A stretch of 64,000 bases of DNA. Origin: CAZSRL01 sp964609615 (GTDB lineage: Bacteria > Bacillota_I > Bacilli_A > RF39 > UBA660). Shown here piece by piece: positions 27,599-34,712 of this stretch. Numbering within the stretch: the stretch's first letter is position 1; the number at the start of each line of letters is the position of its first letter. The DNA is taken from positions 14,042 to 78,041 of the forward strand of contig CAZSRL010000003.1 of the NCBI GenBank assembly GCA_964609615.1, given 5' to 3'. Both the position numbers and the translations under genes were made by a program. Under the pieces are notes generated by a model. That model had not been told where the DNA came from, did no database searches, and saw only the letters and a list, made by a program, of their open reading frames with translations.

Positions 27599-27688
27599 AA
27601 TAAACAAGAATAATACACTCATAAGCATGCCACCTACTAATGCTATTATAAGTAGCCATACTATTATTTTTTTAATTATCTTTTTCAT
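27596..27688 (-). CDS. DUF4044-like 30-residue membrane peptide
   Basis: On the minus strand an ATG at 27688 with GGAGTGG a few bases upstream opens a 30-codon frame ending in TAA. The product is MKKIIKKIIVWLLIIALVGG followed by MLMSVLFLFI: a Lys-rich start and a single hydrophobic helix with a GG in the middle. This matches the small DUF4044 family of Firmicutes (Lys-rich start, 'VVWLMLIAMLGG'-type helix). Function is unknown. It lies between two sporulation genes on the opposite strand. Confidence 0.65.
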   Translation of the reverse strand: MKKIIKKIIVWLLIIALVGGMLMSVLFLFI

Positions 27689-27769
27689 TTTACCACTCCT
27701 ATTAATTAATATTATACAATAATATTCATAAAAATGAAATATATTAATATTATTAATTAGGTGAAATTT

Positions 27770-28348
27770 ATGAAAATAAAAAAATATTATAATATATTAA
27801 TTATATTTATATTAGGTTTTATTTTTGGTTTAATTTTTATTTTATTTATTGATGATATGGACAAGTTATTAATAAGTAATGAAATTAAAGAATATATAAA
27901 TATTATTAATAATAATAGTTTTAGTTATGCAAATAGTTTTTTTGATTCTTTTTTAGAAAATTTTATATTATATTTCATTATTTGGTGTAGTGGTTTTATA
28001 TTTATATTAATTCCAATTAATTATTTTTTTTGTTTTTATAAAGGCTTTTTATTAGGATTTTTAATATCTAATATGTTTTTAATATATAAAATAAAAGGCG
28101 TTATTTATTCAATTATATTTATATTTCCTCATGAAATATTAAGTATTATATATTTATTTATACTAATTTTTGTTATAACTAAATTTTCTAAGAAATTTAT
28201 ATCTATTTTATTTAATAATGATAATTATAATTTAAAAAAACTTATTAAAAATTACTTTATTATAATTATTATATCTATAATAGTTGCAATAATTATATCT
28301 TTAAGTGAAGTATTTATTAATTATTTTCTTGTTAAATTAATAGTATAA
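27770..28348 (+). CDS. spoIIM: SpoIIM-like membrane protein (stage II sporulation protein M, DUF95)
   Basis: 192 residues with about five hydrophobic segments. The DUF95 core is visible as 'FLENFILYFIIWCSGFIFILIPINYFFCFYKGFLLGF' (W..G......P....F.KGF.lGF) and 'FIFPHEILSIIYLF'. In Bacillus SpoIIM is the scaffold of the SpoIIDMP peptidoglycan-hydrolysis complex for engulfment. The ATG at 27770 has GGTGA 5 bases upstream. Confidence 0.82.
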   Translation: MKIKKYYNILIIFILGFIFGLIFILFIDDMDKLLISNEIKEYINIINNNSFSYANSFFDSFLENFILYFIIWCSGFIFILIPINYFFCFYKGFLLGFLISNMFLIYKIKGVIYSIIFIFPHEILSIIYLFILIFVITKFSKKFISILFNNDNYNLKKLIKNYFIIIIISIIVAIIISLSEVFINYFLVKLIV

Positions 28349-28360
28349 CAAGTATTTTTA

Positions 28361-28369
28361 TGTTATAAT
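28361..28369 (+). promoter_or_regulatory. Extended -10 promoter for mnmA
   Basis: TGTTATAAT lies 24 bases before the mnmA ATG. The -35 region is weak. Confidence 0.45.
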
Positions 28370-28393
28370 TTCTTTAGAAAAGAAGGAATATTT

Positions 28394-29488
28394 ATGAAAG
28401 TAGTTGTAGGTATGAGTGGTGGAGTAGATAGCGCAGTTAGTGCTTATTTACTTCAAAAAGAAGGTTATGATGTTGTTGCTTTGTTTATGAAGAATTGGGA
28501 TTCTAATATTAATAATGATTTAGAAGGCATAACAGATGATATTTGTCCACAGGAGCAAGACTTTATGGATGCTAAAAAAGTTTGTGATAAGCTTTCTATT
28601 CCTATTTATAGAGTAGATTTTATTAAAGAATATTGGGATAATGTATTTACATATTTTTTAGAAGAACTTAAAAAGGGTAGAACACCTAATCCAGATGTAC
28701 TTTGTAATAAATATATAAAGTTTGATTCTTTTATTAAAGAAGCAAAAAAACTAGGAGCAGAAAAAATCGCAACTGGTCATTATGCTAGAATAAATGGTAA
28801 TAAATTATTAAGAGGTAAAGATAATAATAAAGATCAAACATATTTTTTAAGTATGCTTAGTCCTAATCAATTAAAAAATGTTTTATTTCCAGTAGGGGAT
28901 TTATTAAAAGAAGAAGTAAGAAAAATTGCTGTTGAACAAGATTTAATTGTAGCTAAAAAGAAAGATTCAACAGGTATATGTTTTATAGGAGAAAGAAACT
29001 ATCAAAAATTTATTGCTAATTATTTAAAACCTAATCCTGGTGATATTATAGATGTTGAAACAAAAAAGAAAATTGGAACACATACAGGACTAATGAATTA
29101 TACTATAGGTCAAAGAAAAAACGTTGGTCTTAGTGGTGACAAAGAAAAACATTATGTTGTTGGTAAAGATGTAGAAAAAAACATATTATATATATCATTT
29201 GGAGAAGATAATGACTATCTTATGAGTGATGAAGCCGTTATTGAAAATATGAATTATATAAGTGAAATAAAACCAACATTTTGTACAGCAAAATTCAGAT
29301 ATCGTGGAGAAGATATTCCTATTAGAATAGAATATTTAGAAAACGATGAAATAATAGTAAAATATGATAATGCAAAATCTGTAACACCTGGTCAAGTATG
29401 TGTACTATATTTAGGTGAAGAATGTATTGGTGGAGGATTTATAAAAGAAGTAAGAAAGAATAATAAAAAACTTTGGTATTTAAACTAA
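28394..29488 (+). CDS. mnmA: tRNA-specific 2-thiouridylase MnmA
   Basis: PP-loop GMSGGVDSAVSAYLL at the N-terminus, catalytic cysteine in 'TPNPDVLCNKYIKF', second catalytic cysteine in 'DSTGICFIGERNY', and the C-terminal 'YTIGQRKNVGLSG' and 'SVTPGQVCVLY' segments. Length 364 is normal. It makes s2U34 in tRNAs for Lys, Glu and Gln, using sulfur from a cysteine desulfurase such as the SufS-like enzyme at 60158. Confidence 0.96.
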   Translation: MKVVVGMSGGVDSAVSAYLLQKEGYDVVALFMKNWDSNINNDLEGITDDICPQEQDFMDAKKVCDKLSIPIYRVDFIKEYWDNVFTYFLEELKKGRTPNPDVLCNKYIKFDSFIKEAKKLGAEKIATGHYARINGNKLLRGKDNNKDQTYFLSMLSPNQLKNVLFPVGDLLKEEVRKIAVEQDLIVAKKKDSTGICFIGERNYQKFIANYLKPNPGDIIDVETKKKIGTHTGLMNYTIGQRKNVGLSGDKEKHYVVGKDVEKNILYISFGEDNDYLMSDEAVIENMNYISEIKPTFCTAKFRYRGEDIPIRIEYLENDEIIVKYDNAKSVTPGQVCVLYLGEECIGGGFIKEVRKNNKKLWYLN

Positions 29489-29500
29489 AGTTTTTTTATT
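29464..29500 (+). terminator. Terminator after mnmA
   Basis: AAAAAACTTT/AAAGTTTTTT stem overlapping the mnmA 3' end. Confidence 0.7.
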
Positions 29501-29506
29501 TACTTT

Positions 29507-29539
29507 ACACTTGACATTTGAGTGTATAGTAGATAAAAT
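29507..29539 (+). promoter_or_regulatory. Consensus promoter with overlapping inverted repeat for the HTH gene
   Basis: TTGACA (29511-29516), 17 bases, TAAAAT (29534-29539). An inverted repeat ACACT-N9-AGTGT (29507-29525) covers the -35 box and is a plausible operator, perhaps for autoregulation by the product at 29572. Confidence 0.65.
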
Positions 29540-29571
29540 TAGTATAGATAGTAGAGGGAGGTTGTTGTATA

Positions 29572-30354
29572 ATGAATAATTTAAATGAGCTTATACAAGA
29601 ATTAGGAATATCTAAAGTTAAATTAGCAAAGTATTTAGGAGTATCTAGACAAATGGTTTATAATTATTTAGAAATGGATAGTATAGATAAATTGCCTAAA
29701 GAGAAAAAAATTCTTTTGTTAAAATTATTAGGAATAGAGAATAGTAGTGGAGATATTAATTATAGTAATATAAATATTACAACTGATTATTTATTAGAAG
29801 TGGAAGCTAAATTAAATCAAGCGTTAAATCAAACTGGTAATATAATAGATAATTATTTTGATTTAAAAAATTTAACTAAGGAAGAACAAACATTAATAAA
29901 TGATCTAAATTTTTTAATAAAGGAAAAATTTACTGATGAAAAAAATAATGAAACATATTATATATTCTTATATTTATATCATTTATTACAATCTTTAGAT
30001 AATATACCAGAAATAAAGTATATTTTTGCATATATGTCTAAAGCAAATGGTTTTATTAAGCCAAATGAGTTTAAATTTAATGAAAATGAACAATTTATGC
30101 TTGAAAGTATTTTATTTACTGCTCTTAATTTATATAATAACGGGGGAGCTACTAAAAGTAAGTTAATAGATAGTCATAATAGATTTGTTGAAGAAATTGA
30201 AAGTAGAAATGAAGAAAAACTATCTCGTACTCAACAACTTAATACTGTTAAGATACAAGCTTTAAAAGAATTAGGTTTTAATGAAATTACAAATGAAAAT
30301 GCAGCAGAAGTATTTGAAAAGATAGCAGAGATAGAAAGTAGAACTGCTTATTAA
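29572..30354 (+). CDS. HTH transcriptional regulator with unknown C-terminal domain, 260 aa
   Basis: The N-terminal 60 residues form an XRE/Cro-like helix-turn-helix ('GISKVKLAKYLGVSRQMVYNYLEMD'). The remainder (about 75-260) is helical and of no family I recognise. It has 'LINDLNFLIKEKF', 'YYIFLYLYHLLQSL' and a C-terminal 'LKELGFNEITNENAAEVFEKIAEI'. It is a monocistronic gene with its own consensus promoter and terminator. Confidence 0.7.
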   Translation: MNNLNELIQELGISKVKLAKYLGVSRQMVYNYLEMDSIDKLPKEKKILLLKLLGIENSSGDINYSNINITTDYLLEVEAKLNQALNQTGNIIDNYFDLKNLTKEEQTLINDLNFLIKEKFTDEKNNETYYIFLYLYHLLQSLDNIPEIKYIFAYMSKANGFIKPNEFKFNENEQFMLESILFTALNLYNNGGATKSKLIDSHNRFVEEIESRNEEKLSRTQQLNTVKIQALKELGFNEITNENAAEVFEKIAEIESRTAY

Positions 30355-30365
30355 ATAATATTTAT

Positions 30366-30406
30366 AAAAAGAATGTAGTAGCTAATTTATTTAGCTATTT
30401 TCTTTA
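30366..30406 (+). terminator. Terminator after the HTH gene
   Basis: TAGCTAA/TTAGCTA stem with an outer AAAGAA/TTCTTT pairing. Confidence 0.6.
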
Positions 30407-30437
30407 TATAATATCACTTCCTATAATATATATTATG

Positions 30438-31181
30438 TTAAATTATATATAAATTAATTATTATAAACATAACACCTATTACAAAATATAATATATTTTT
30501 CTTTATATAAACACTATATTGTCTTATCTGAGGTATTATTTCATTTATAATAAGTGATAACATTAATCCAACTATAACTATCATTAAATAGCTTATAAAT
30601 ACCTCTGTATATATATTATTAAATATTATATATGATACAACAGCACCTATAGGTTCAGCAATACTTGATACTAATACAAATTTAAATGCTTTAAAACGAT
30701 TTTTAGTACTATAATATATAGGAACTGATATTAAAATTCCTTCAGGAATATTATGTAATATTATTGTTAGAGTAAAGCGTAGTCCAAGATTTATATCATA
30801 TACACCCATTGAATAAGTTGCAATTCCTTCTAAAAAATTATGAAAAAACAAAATTAAAAATGATATTATCCCTACCCTATATAAATTAATAGGGGAGTTT
30901 TTTTGATATATTTCAAACAAATAAATTAAAAAATAACCAAGTAAAAAAAATAAAATTAAATAAATAAAAGTAACTACACCACTACTACTCTCTTTATATA
31001 GCACTAGAGTGGAGTGTGGAATTAAATCTAACAAACATATACTAAGAATCACACCCACAGAAAAAGATAAACATAAACTAACTACCCTATCCGCTTTTTT
31101 TGTAGATATATAAGTAAATACTAACCCTAGTATTGTTGAAAAGCCCGCTATTAAAGTTAATATAATTGGTAATATTTCCAT
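30438..31181 (-). CDS. ZIP-family divalent metal transporter
   Basis: About 247 residues with about eight TM segments. The ZIP metal-binding helices are visible: TM4 'FLILFFHNFLEGIATY' (HNxxEG) and TM5 'ILHNIPEGILISVPIYY' (HNIPEG), followed by 'SSIAEPIGAVVSYI'. This is the GufA/ZupT-like branch, which takes up zinc or other divalent ions. The start is the ATG at 31181, 5 bases after GGTGA; an upstream TTG at 31193 is unlikely. Confidence 0.9.
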   Translation of the reverse strand: MEILPIILTLIAGFSTILGLVFTYISTKKADRVVSLCLSFSVGVILSICLLDLIPHSTLVLYKESSSGVVTFIYLILFFLLGYFLIYLFEIYQKNSPINLYRVGIISFLILFFHNFLEGIATYSMGVYDINLGLRFTLTIILHNIPEGILISVPIYYSTKNRFKAFKFVLVSSIAEPIGAVVSYIIFNNIYTEVFISYLMIVIVGLMLSLIINEIIPQIRQYSVYIKKNILYFVIGVMFIIINLYII

Positions 31182-31247
31182 ATTCTTCACCAATTAAATA
31201 TATGTTATAAATTGGTAATAATTGTCTTTTTTATTTTTAAATTCTTA

Positions 31248-31276
31248 GTATTTATACCCTACTTTAGTCCATAATA
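31248..31276 (+). promoter_or_regulatory. Possible sigma-F/G-type promoter for the 31298 gene
   Basis: GTATT (31248-31252), a 17-base spacer and CATAATA (31270-31276) resemble forespore sigma promoters (GYATR and CATNNTA). The match is weak in so AT-rich a region. Confidence 0.3.
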
Positions 31277-31297
31277 ATAACAGGTGGTGAAGATATT

Positions 31298-31447
31298 ATG
31301 AGTAAAGCAAGAAATACTGCTAAAAATAGTGCTAATGCTAAAAATAGTGCTAAGAATTCTGCAAAGAGTACTGCTAGAAAAAATTCTAGAAGTACAAGTT
31401 CTAATAGCTCTAGATGTAATAACTCTAACTCAAATTCAGCTAGATAG
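31298..31447 (+). CDS. Small basic Ser/Asn/Ala-rich peptide, candidate spore protein, 49 aa
   Basis: An ATG with AGGTGGTGA 6 bases upstream opens 49 codons ending in TAG. The product is of very low complexity: about four degenerate copies of a K-N-S-A unit (TAKNSANAKNSAKNSAKSTA) followed by a Ser/Asn/Arg tail with one Cys. It has no acidic residues, so it should be strongly basic and disordered. It fits a small nucleic-acid- or coat-associated spore protein (compare gamma-type SASPs) but lacks alpha/beta SASP motifs. That reading is an inference. A terminator follows directly. Confidence 0.6.
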   Translation: MSKARNTAKNSANAKNSAKNSAKSTARKNSRSTSSNSSRCNNSNSNSAR

Positions 31448-31459
31448 GTTAATTAAAAT

Positions 31460-31490
31460 AAAAAGAGAAATATTTCTCTTTTTATTTTTT
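31460..31490. terminator. Bidirectional terminator, 31298 gene and Xer gene
   Basis: Perfect 24-base palindrome (AAAAAGAGAAAT and its complement, 31460-31483), followed by T runs. Confidence 0.8.
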
Positions 31491-32444
31491 TTCTCTTGGA
31501 TGAAAGTTTTTATAATTTTCTTTTAAATAATGATTAGAAAGATGTGTATATATTTCTGTGGTTCTTATGTCTTCATGTCCTAAAAGTTCCTGTACGCTTC
31601 TTAAATCAGCCCCATGTTCTAATAAATGAGTAGCAAAACTATGTCTCAATGTATGGGGACTTATTTCTTTTTCAATACCCACTACTCTTCTTATTTTATT
31701 TAATGCAATAAAACAAGGCAAGCNNNNNNNNNNTAACATATGTGGAGTTATATTTTTTTTTATACCTACTCTATTTTTTATATTATTCAAATTTATAAAA
31801 AATCCTTGTCTACTTATTTTATTATGTTCATTATTAATAAATACATATTCACTATGATTATTTTTTAATAAAATAGCTCTATATAAATCTAAATAAATTT
31901 TTAAATAATGTTTTGCAATATCTCCAAGAGGCATAACTCTTTCTTTACTTCCTTTGGTAATACATCTTATTATATCATTATGAAAGTCAATATCATCTAG
32001 TTTTAAATTAACAAGTTCACTTACTCTCATACCTGTACTATAAAGTACTTCTATCATTGCTTTGTTTCTATAATCATATTCATTTTCACAAGTAAAGTTA
32101 AGTAGTTTATTTACTTCATCTTCTGTTAAATATTTAGGTAATAGTTTACTTGTTTTCATATATTTTATATTTTCTGTTGGATTGTTTTTAATAAAATTAT
32201 TAAACATTAAATAATTATAAAATACTCTAAATGTAGTTATTTTTCTATTTTTAGTTGTTGCTTCTAATTTAATACTTTTTAAATAATTTAATATGTCTTC
32301 TGTATTTATATTTAATAAACTTTTTGTTATTATTTTAGAAAACAATAACAAATCTTCGTGATAACTATTTATACTATTATCACTTAATTTTCTCTCTACT
32401 TTTAAATAAATAATAAATTCATTAATTATAGTTCCATTATTCAT
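31482..32444 (-). CDS. XerC/XerD-type tyrosine recombinase, broken by an assembly gap
   Basis: Right of the gap (31734-32444) are the N-terminal SAM-like domain ('FIIYLKVERKLSDNSINSY') and the catalytic core start ('VLYSTGMRVSELVNL' with Arg, 'ITKGSKERVMPL'). Left of the gap (31482-31723) is the C-terminal core 'SPHTLRHSFATHLLEHGADLRSVQELLGHEDIRTTEIYTHLS' region with the Arg/His and the Tyr nucleophile. A ~23-residue segment occurs on both sides in different versions ('GIKKNITPHML' and 'GIEKEISPHTL'), so the halves probably come from two paralogues. It should not be read as one protein. Confidence 0.75.
   Translation of the reverse strand: MNNGTIINEFIIYLKVERKLSDNSINSYHEDLLLFSKIITKSLLNINTEDILNYLKSIKLEATTKNRKITTFRVFYNYLMFNNFIKNNPTENIKYMKTSKLLPKYLTEDEVNKLLNFTCENEYDYRNKAMIEVLYSTGMRVSELVNLKLDDIDFHNDIIRCITKGSKERVMPLGDIAKHYLKIYLDLYRAILLKNNHSEYVFINNEHNKISRQGFFINLNNIKNRVGIKKNITPHMLXXXXLPCFIALNKIRRVVGIEKEISPHTLRHSFATHLLEHGADLRSVQELLGHEDIRTTEIYTHLSNHYLKENYKNFHPREKK
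31724..31733. other. Assembly gap (10 N)
   Basis: Ten undetermined bases join two contigs inside the recombinase gene. The true gap length and even the adjacency are uncertain. Confidence 0.99.
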
Positions 32445-32496
32445 ATTTATCTCCTAATATAATTATACATTAAAAAAAGAAAATAAGATAATATAT

Positions 32497-34629
32497 TTAT
32501 ATTAAACTTAAACTTACTTTCTTTTTTTCTTTATCTATTTTAATAATATTTGCTTTTACAATATCTCCTATTTTTAATACTTCACTAGGATGTTTAATAT
32601 AATCTTTTGTTATTTTTGAAATATGAATTAAAGCATCATTTTTTATTCCAATATCAACAAAACAACCAAAATCAACTACATTTCTAATAATACCTTCAAT
32701 TATTTCTCCTTCTTTTAAATCATCTATTGTAAGTATATCACTTCTTAAAATAGGAGTATCTAAATTATCTCTTGGATCTACTATTATTTTAGTTAATGAT
32801 TCTATTATTGTTTCTAAAGTATAAATATCTGTTTTTAATTTATTAATTATTTCTTCTTTATTTATTTTATTTAATATTTCTTTTATTTCTTCTTTACCTA
32901 TTAGTGAATAAGGAATATTTAGTAATTTTAATAATTTGTTAGTTAATAAATAACTTTCAGGATGTATATTTGTTTTATCAAGTATATTGTTTCCTTCTAA
33001 TATTCTTAAAAAACCTATTGATTGTTCATATGTTTTTGAACTTATTCCTTTAATATTTTTTATTTCTTCTCTTGAAGTAATTTTACCTTTATTATCTTTA
33101 TAATTTATTATTTCATCGATAGACTTTTTATTTAGTCCAGAAATATGTTTTAATATTGTTTTTGAAGCAGTATTTATATTAACTCCAACATTATTTACTA
33201 CTTTATCAATAATAAAATCCAGTCTATCATTAAGTTCTTTTTGTTTTAAATCGTGCTGGTACTCTCCTACTCCTATACTTTTAGGGTCTATTTTTATAAG
33301 TTCGCTTAATGGATCTTGCACTCTTCTTCCAATACTTATAGCACTTCTTTTTTCAACAGTAAGTTTAGGAAACTCTTCAATTGCAAGTTTTGAAGCGGAA
33401 TATACACTTGCTCCTGCTTCTGAAGTTATTATATATTTTACATCTTTGTTTAATTTTTTTATTACATTTGCAACAAATGATTCACTTTCTCTAGATGCAG
33501 TTCCATTTCCAATAGCAATAATATTAATGTTATATTTATTTATTAAATCAATTAATATTTTTTCACTTTCTTCCTTTTTATTAACAGGTTCATGAGGATA
33601 TATTACAGATATATTTAAAACTTTACCATTTTTATCAAGAACTGCTAATTTACATCCAGTTCTATATGCTGGATCAAAACCAAGCACATTCATTTCTTTT
33701 AAAGGTGGTGTAAGTAATAAATGTTCTAAATTACTACCAAATACTTTTATAGCTTCATCACTTGCATTTTCAAATAATTCTTTTTTAATTTCTCTTTCAA
33801 TACTTGGAAATATTAATCTTTTATATGCATCTTTAATAAATAGTATCAGGTCATTATAAAGAGAAAAGTCTTTCTTTTTAATAATTATTTCTTCTAAAAA
33901 CGAAAGAATTCTTTCTTCATTTACTTTTATTTTATAAGAAATAATTTCTTCTTTTTCTGCTCTTGAAATAGCAAGTATTCTATGTGTTTTAATATATTTA
34001 ATAGGTTCATTATATTCATAATACATTTCATATATTTTATCTATATCTTCTTTATTCTTTTTCTTTGTTTCTATACAACCTGTATTAAATGTATAGTTTC
34101 TAATCCATTTTCTATAATAAGCATTATCACTTATCCATTCACTTATAATATAACCAGCTCCATTAATAGCATCATCTACAGTTTTTACTTTATCAGTTAA
34201 ATAGTTTTTAGCTAGTTCTTCTTTATTAGTATTTGGAAAAGACATTATAATTTTAGCAAGAGGTTCTAAACCATTTTTTATTGATTCTGTTGCCTTTGTC
34301 TTTTTCTTTTCTTTATATGGTCTATATATATCTTCTAATTCATTTAATTTAGAGCATTTAAGAATACTTTCTCTTAATTCTAAGGTTAACATACCTTTTT
34401 CATCAATAAGTCTTATAATGTCTTCTTTTCTTTTTTTAAGAGATACTTCATAATTATATACTTCTTCTATACTTCTAAGTTGTTCCTCATCAAGACCTCC
34501 AGTTCTTTCTTTTCTATATCTTGCGATAAAAGGGATAGTATTTCCTTCTTTTAACATAGTTAATGTTTCATTAATTTGTTTTTCTTTTAAATTTAAATTT
34601 ATACTAAGATTATTTATAATATCATTCAT
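32497..34629 (-). CDS. tex: Tex-family RNA-binding transcription accessory protein
   Basis: 710 residues: N-terminal 'TIPFIARYRKERTGGLDEEQLRSIEE' helical region, a YqgF/RNase H-like domain ('GFDPAYRTGCKLAVLDKNGK', 'IGNGTASRESE'), helix-hairpin-helix segments ('GVNINTASKTILKHISGL') and a C-terminal S1 domain ('GEIIEGIIRNVVDFGCFVDIGI', 'IHISKIT'). Length is normal (700-780). Tex is a conserved nucleic-acid-binding protein. A TGATATAAT extended -10 lies upstream. The recombinase follows 52 bases downstream on the same strand. Confidence 0.95.
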   Translation of the reverse strand: MNDIINNLSINLNLKEKQINETLTMLKEGNTIPFIARYRKERTGGLDEEQLRSIEEVYNYEVSLKKRKEDIIRLIDEKGMLTLELRESILKCSKLNELEDIYRPYKEKKKTKATESIKNGLEPLAKIIMSFPNTNKEELAKNYLTDKVKTVDDAINGAGYIISEWISDNAYYRKWIRNYTFNTGCIETKKKNKEDIDKIYEMYYEYNEPIKYIKTHRILAISRAEKEEIISYKIKVNEERILSFLEEIIIKKKDFSLYNDLILFIKDAYKRLIFPSIEREIKKELFENASDEAIKVFGSNLEHLLLTPPLKEMNVLGFDPAYRTGCKLAVLDKNGKVLNISVIYPHEPVNKKEESEKILIDLINKYNINIIAIGNGTASRESESFVANVIKKLNKDVKYIITSEAGASVYSASKLAIEEFPKLTVEKRSAISIGRRVQDPLSELIKIDPKSIGVGEYQHDLKQKELNDRLDFIIDKVVNNVGVNINTASKTILKHISGLNKKSIDEIINYKDNKGKITSREEIKNIKGISSKTYEQSIGFLRILEGNNILDKTNIHPESYLLTNKLLKLLNIPYSLIGKEEIKEILNKINKEEIINKLKTDIYTLETIIESLTKIIVDPRDNLDTPILRSDILTIDDLKEGEIIEGIIRNVVDFGCFVDIGIKNDALIHISKITKDYIKHPSEVLKIGDIVKANIIKIDKEKKKVSLSLI

Positions 34630-34670
34630 TTAATTTTACCTCCATGATAAAAATTATATCATATTAATAA

Positions 34671-34700
34671 AAAAATAATAATATTTAAATTATTATTTTT
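34671..34700. terminator. Terminator after the giant surface protein
   Basis: AT-only stem AAAAATAATAAT/ATTATTATTTTT on the minus strand downstream of the 34713 stop. Confidence 0.5.
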
Positions 34701-34712
34701 ATTTATTTACAA

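Noticed and set aside
31329..31526. Plus-strand open frame starting inside the small Ser/Asn/Ala-rich gene
   Set aside because: It runs out of frame through that gene's terminator hairpin and has no ribosome site, whereas the 31298 frame has AGGTGGTGA and ends before the terminator.
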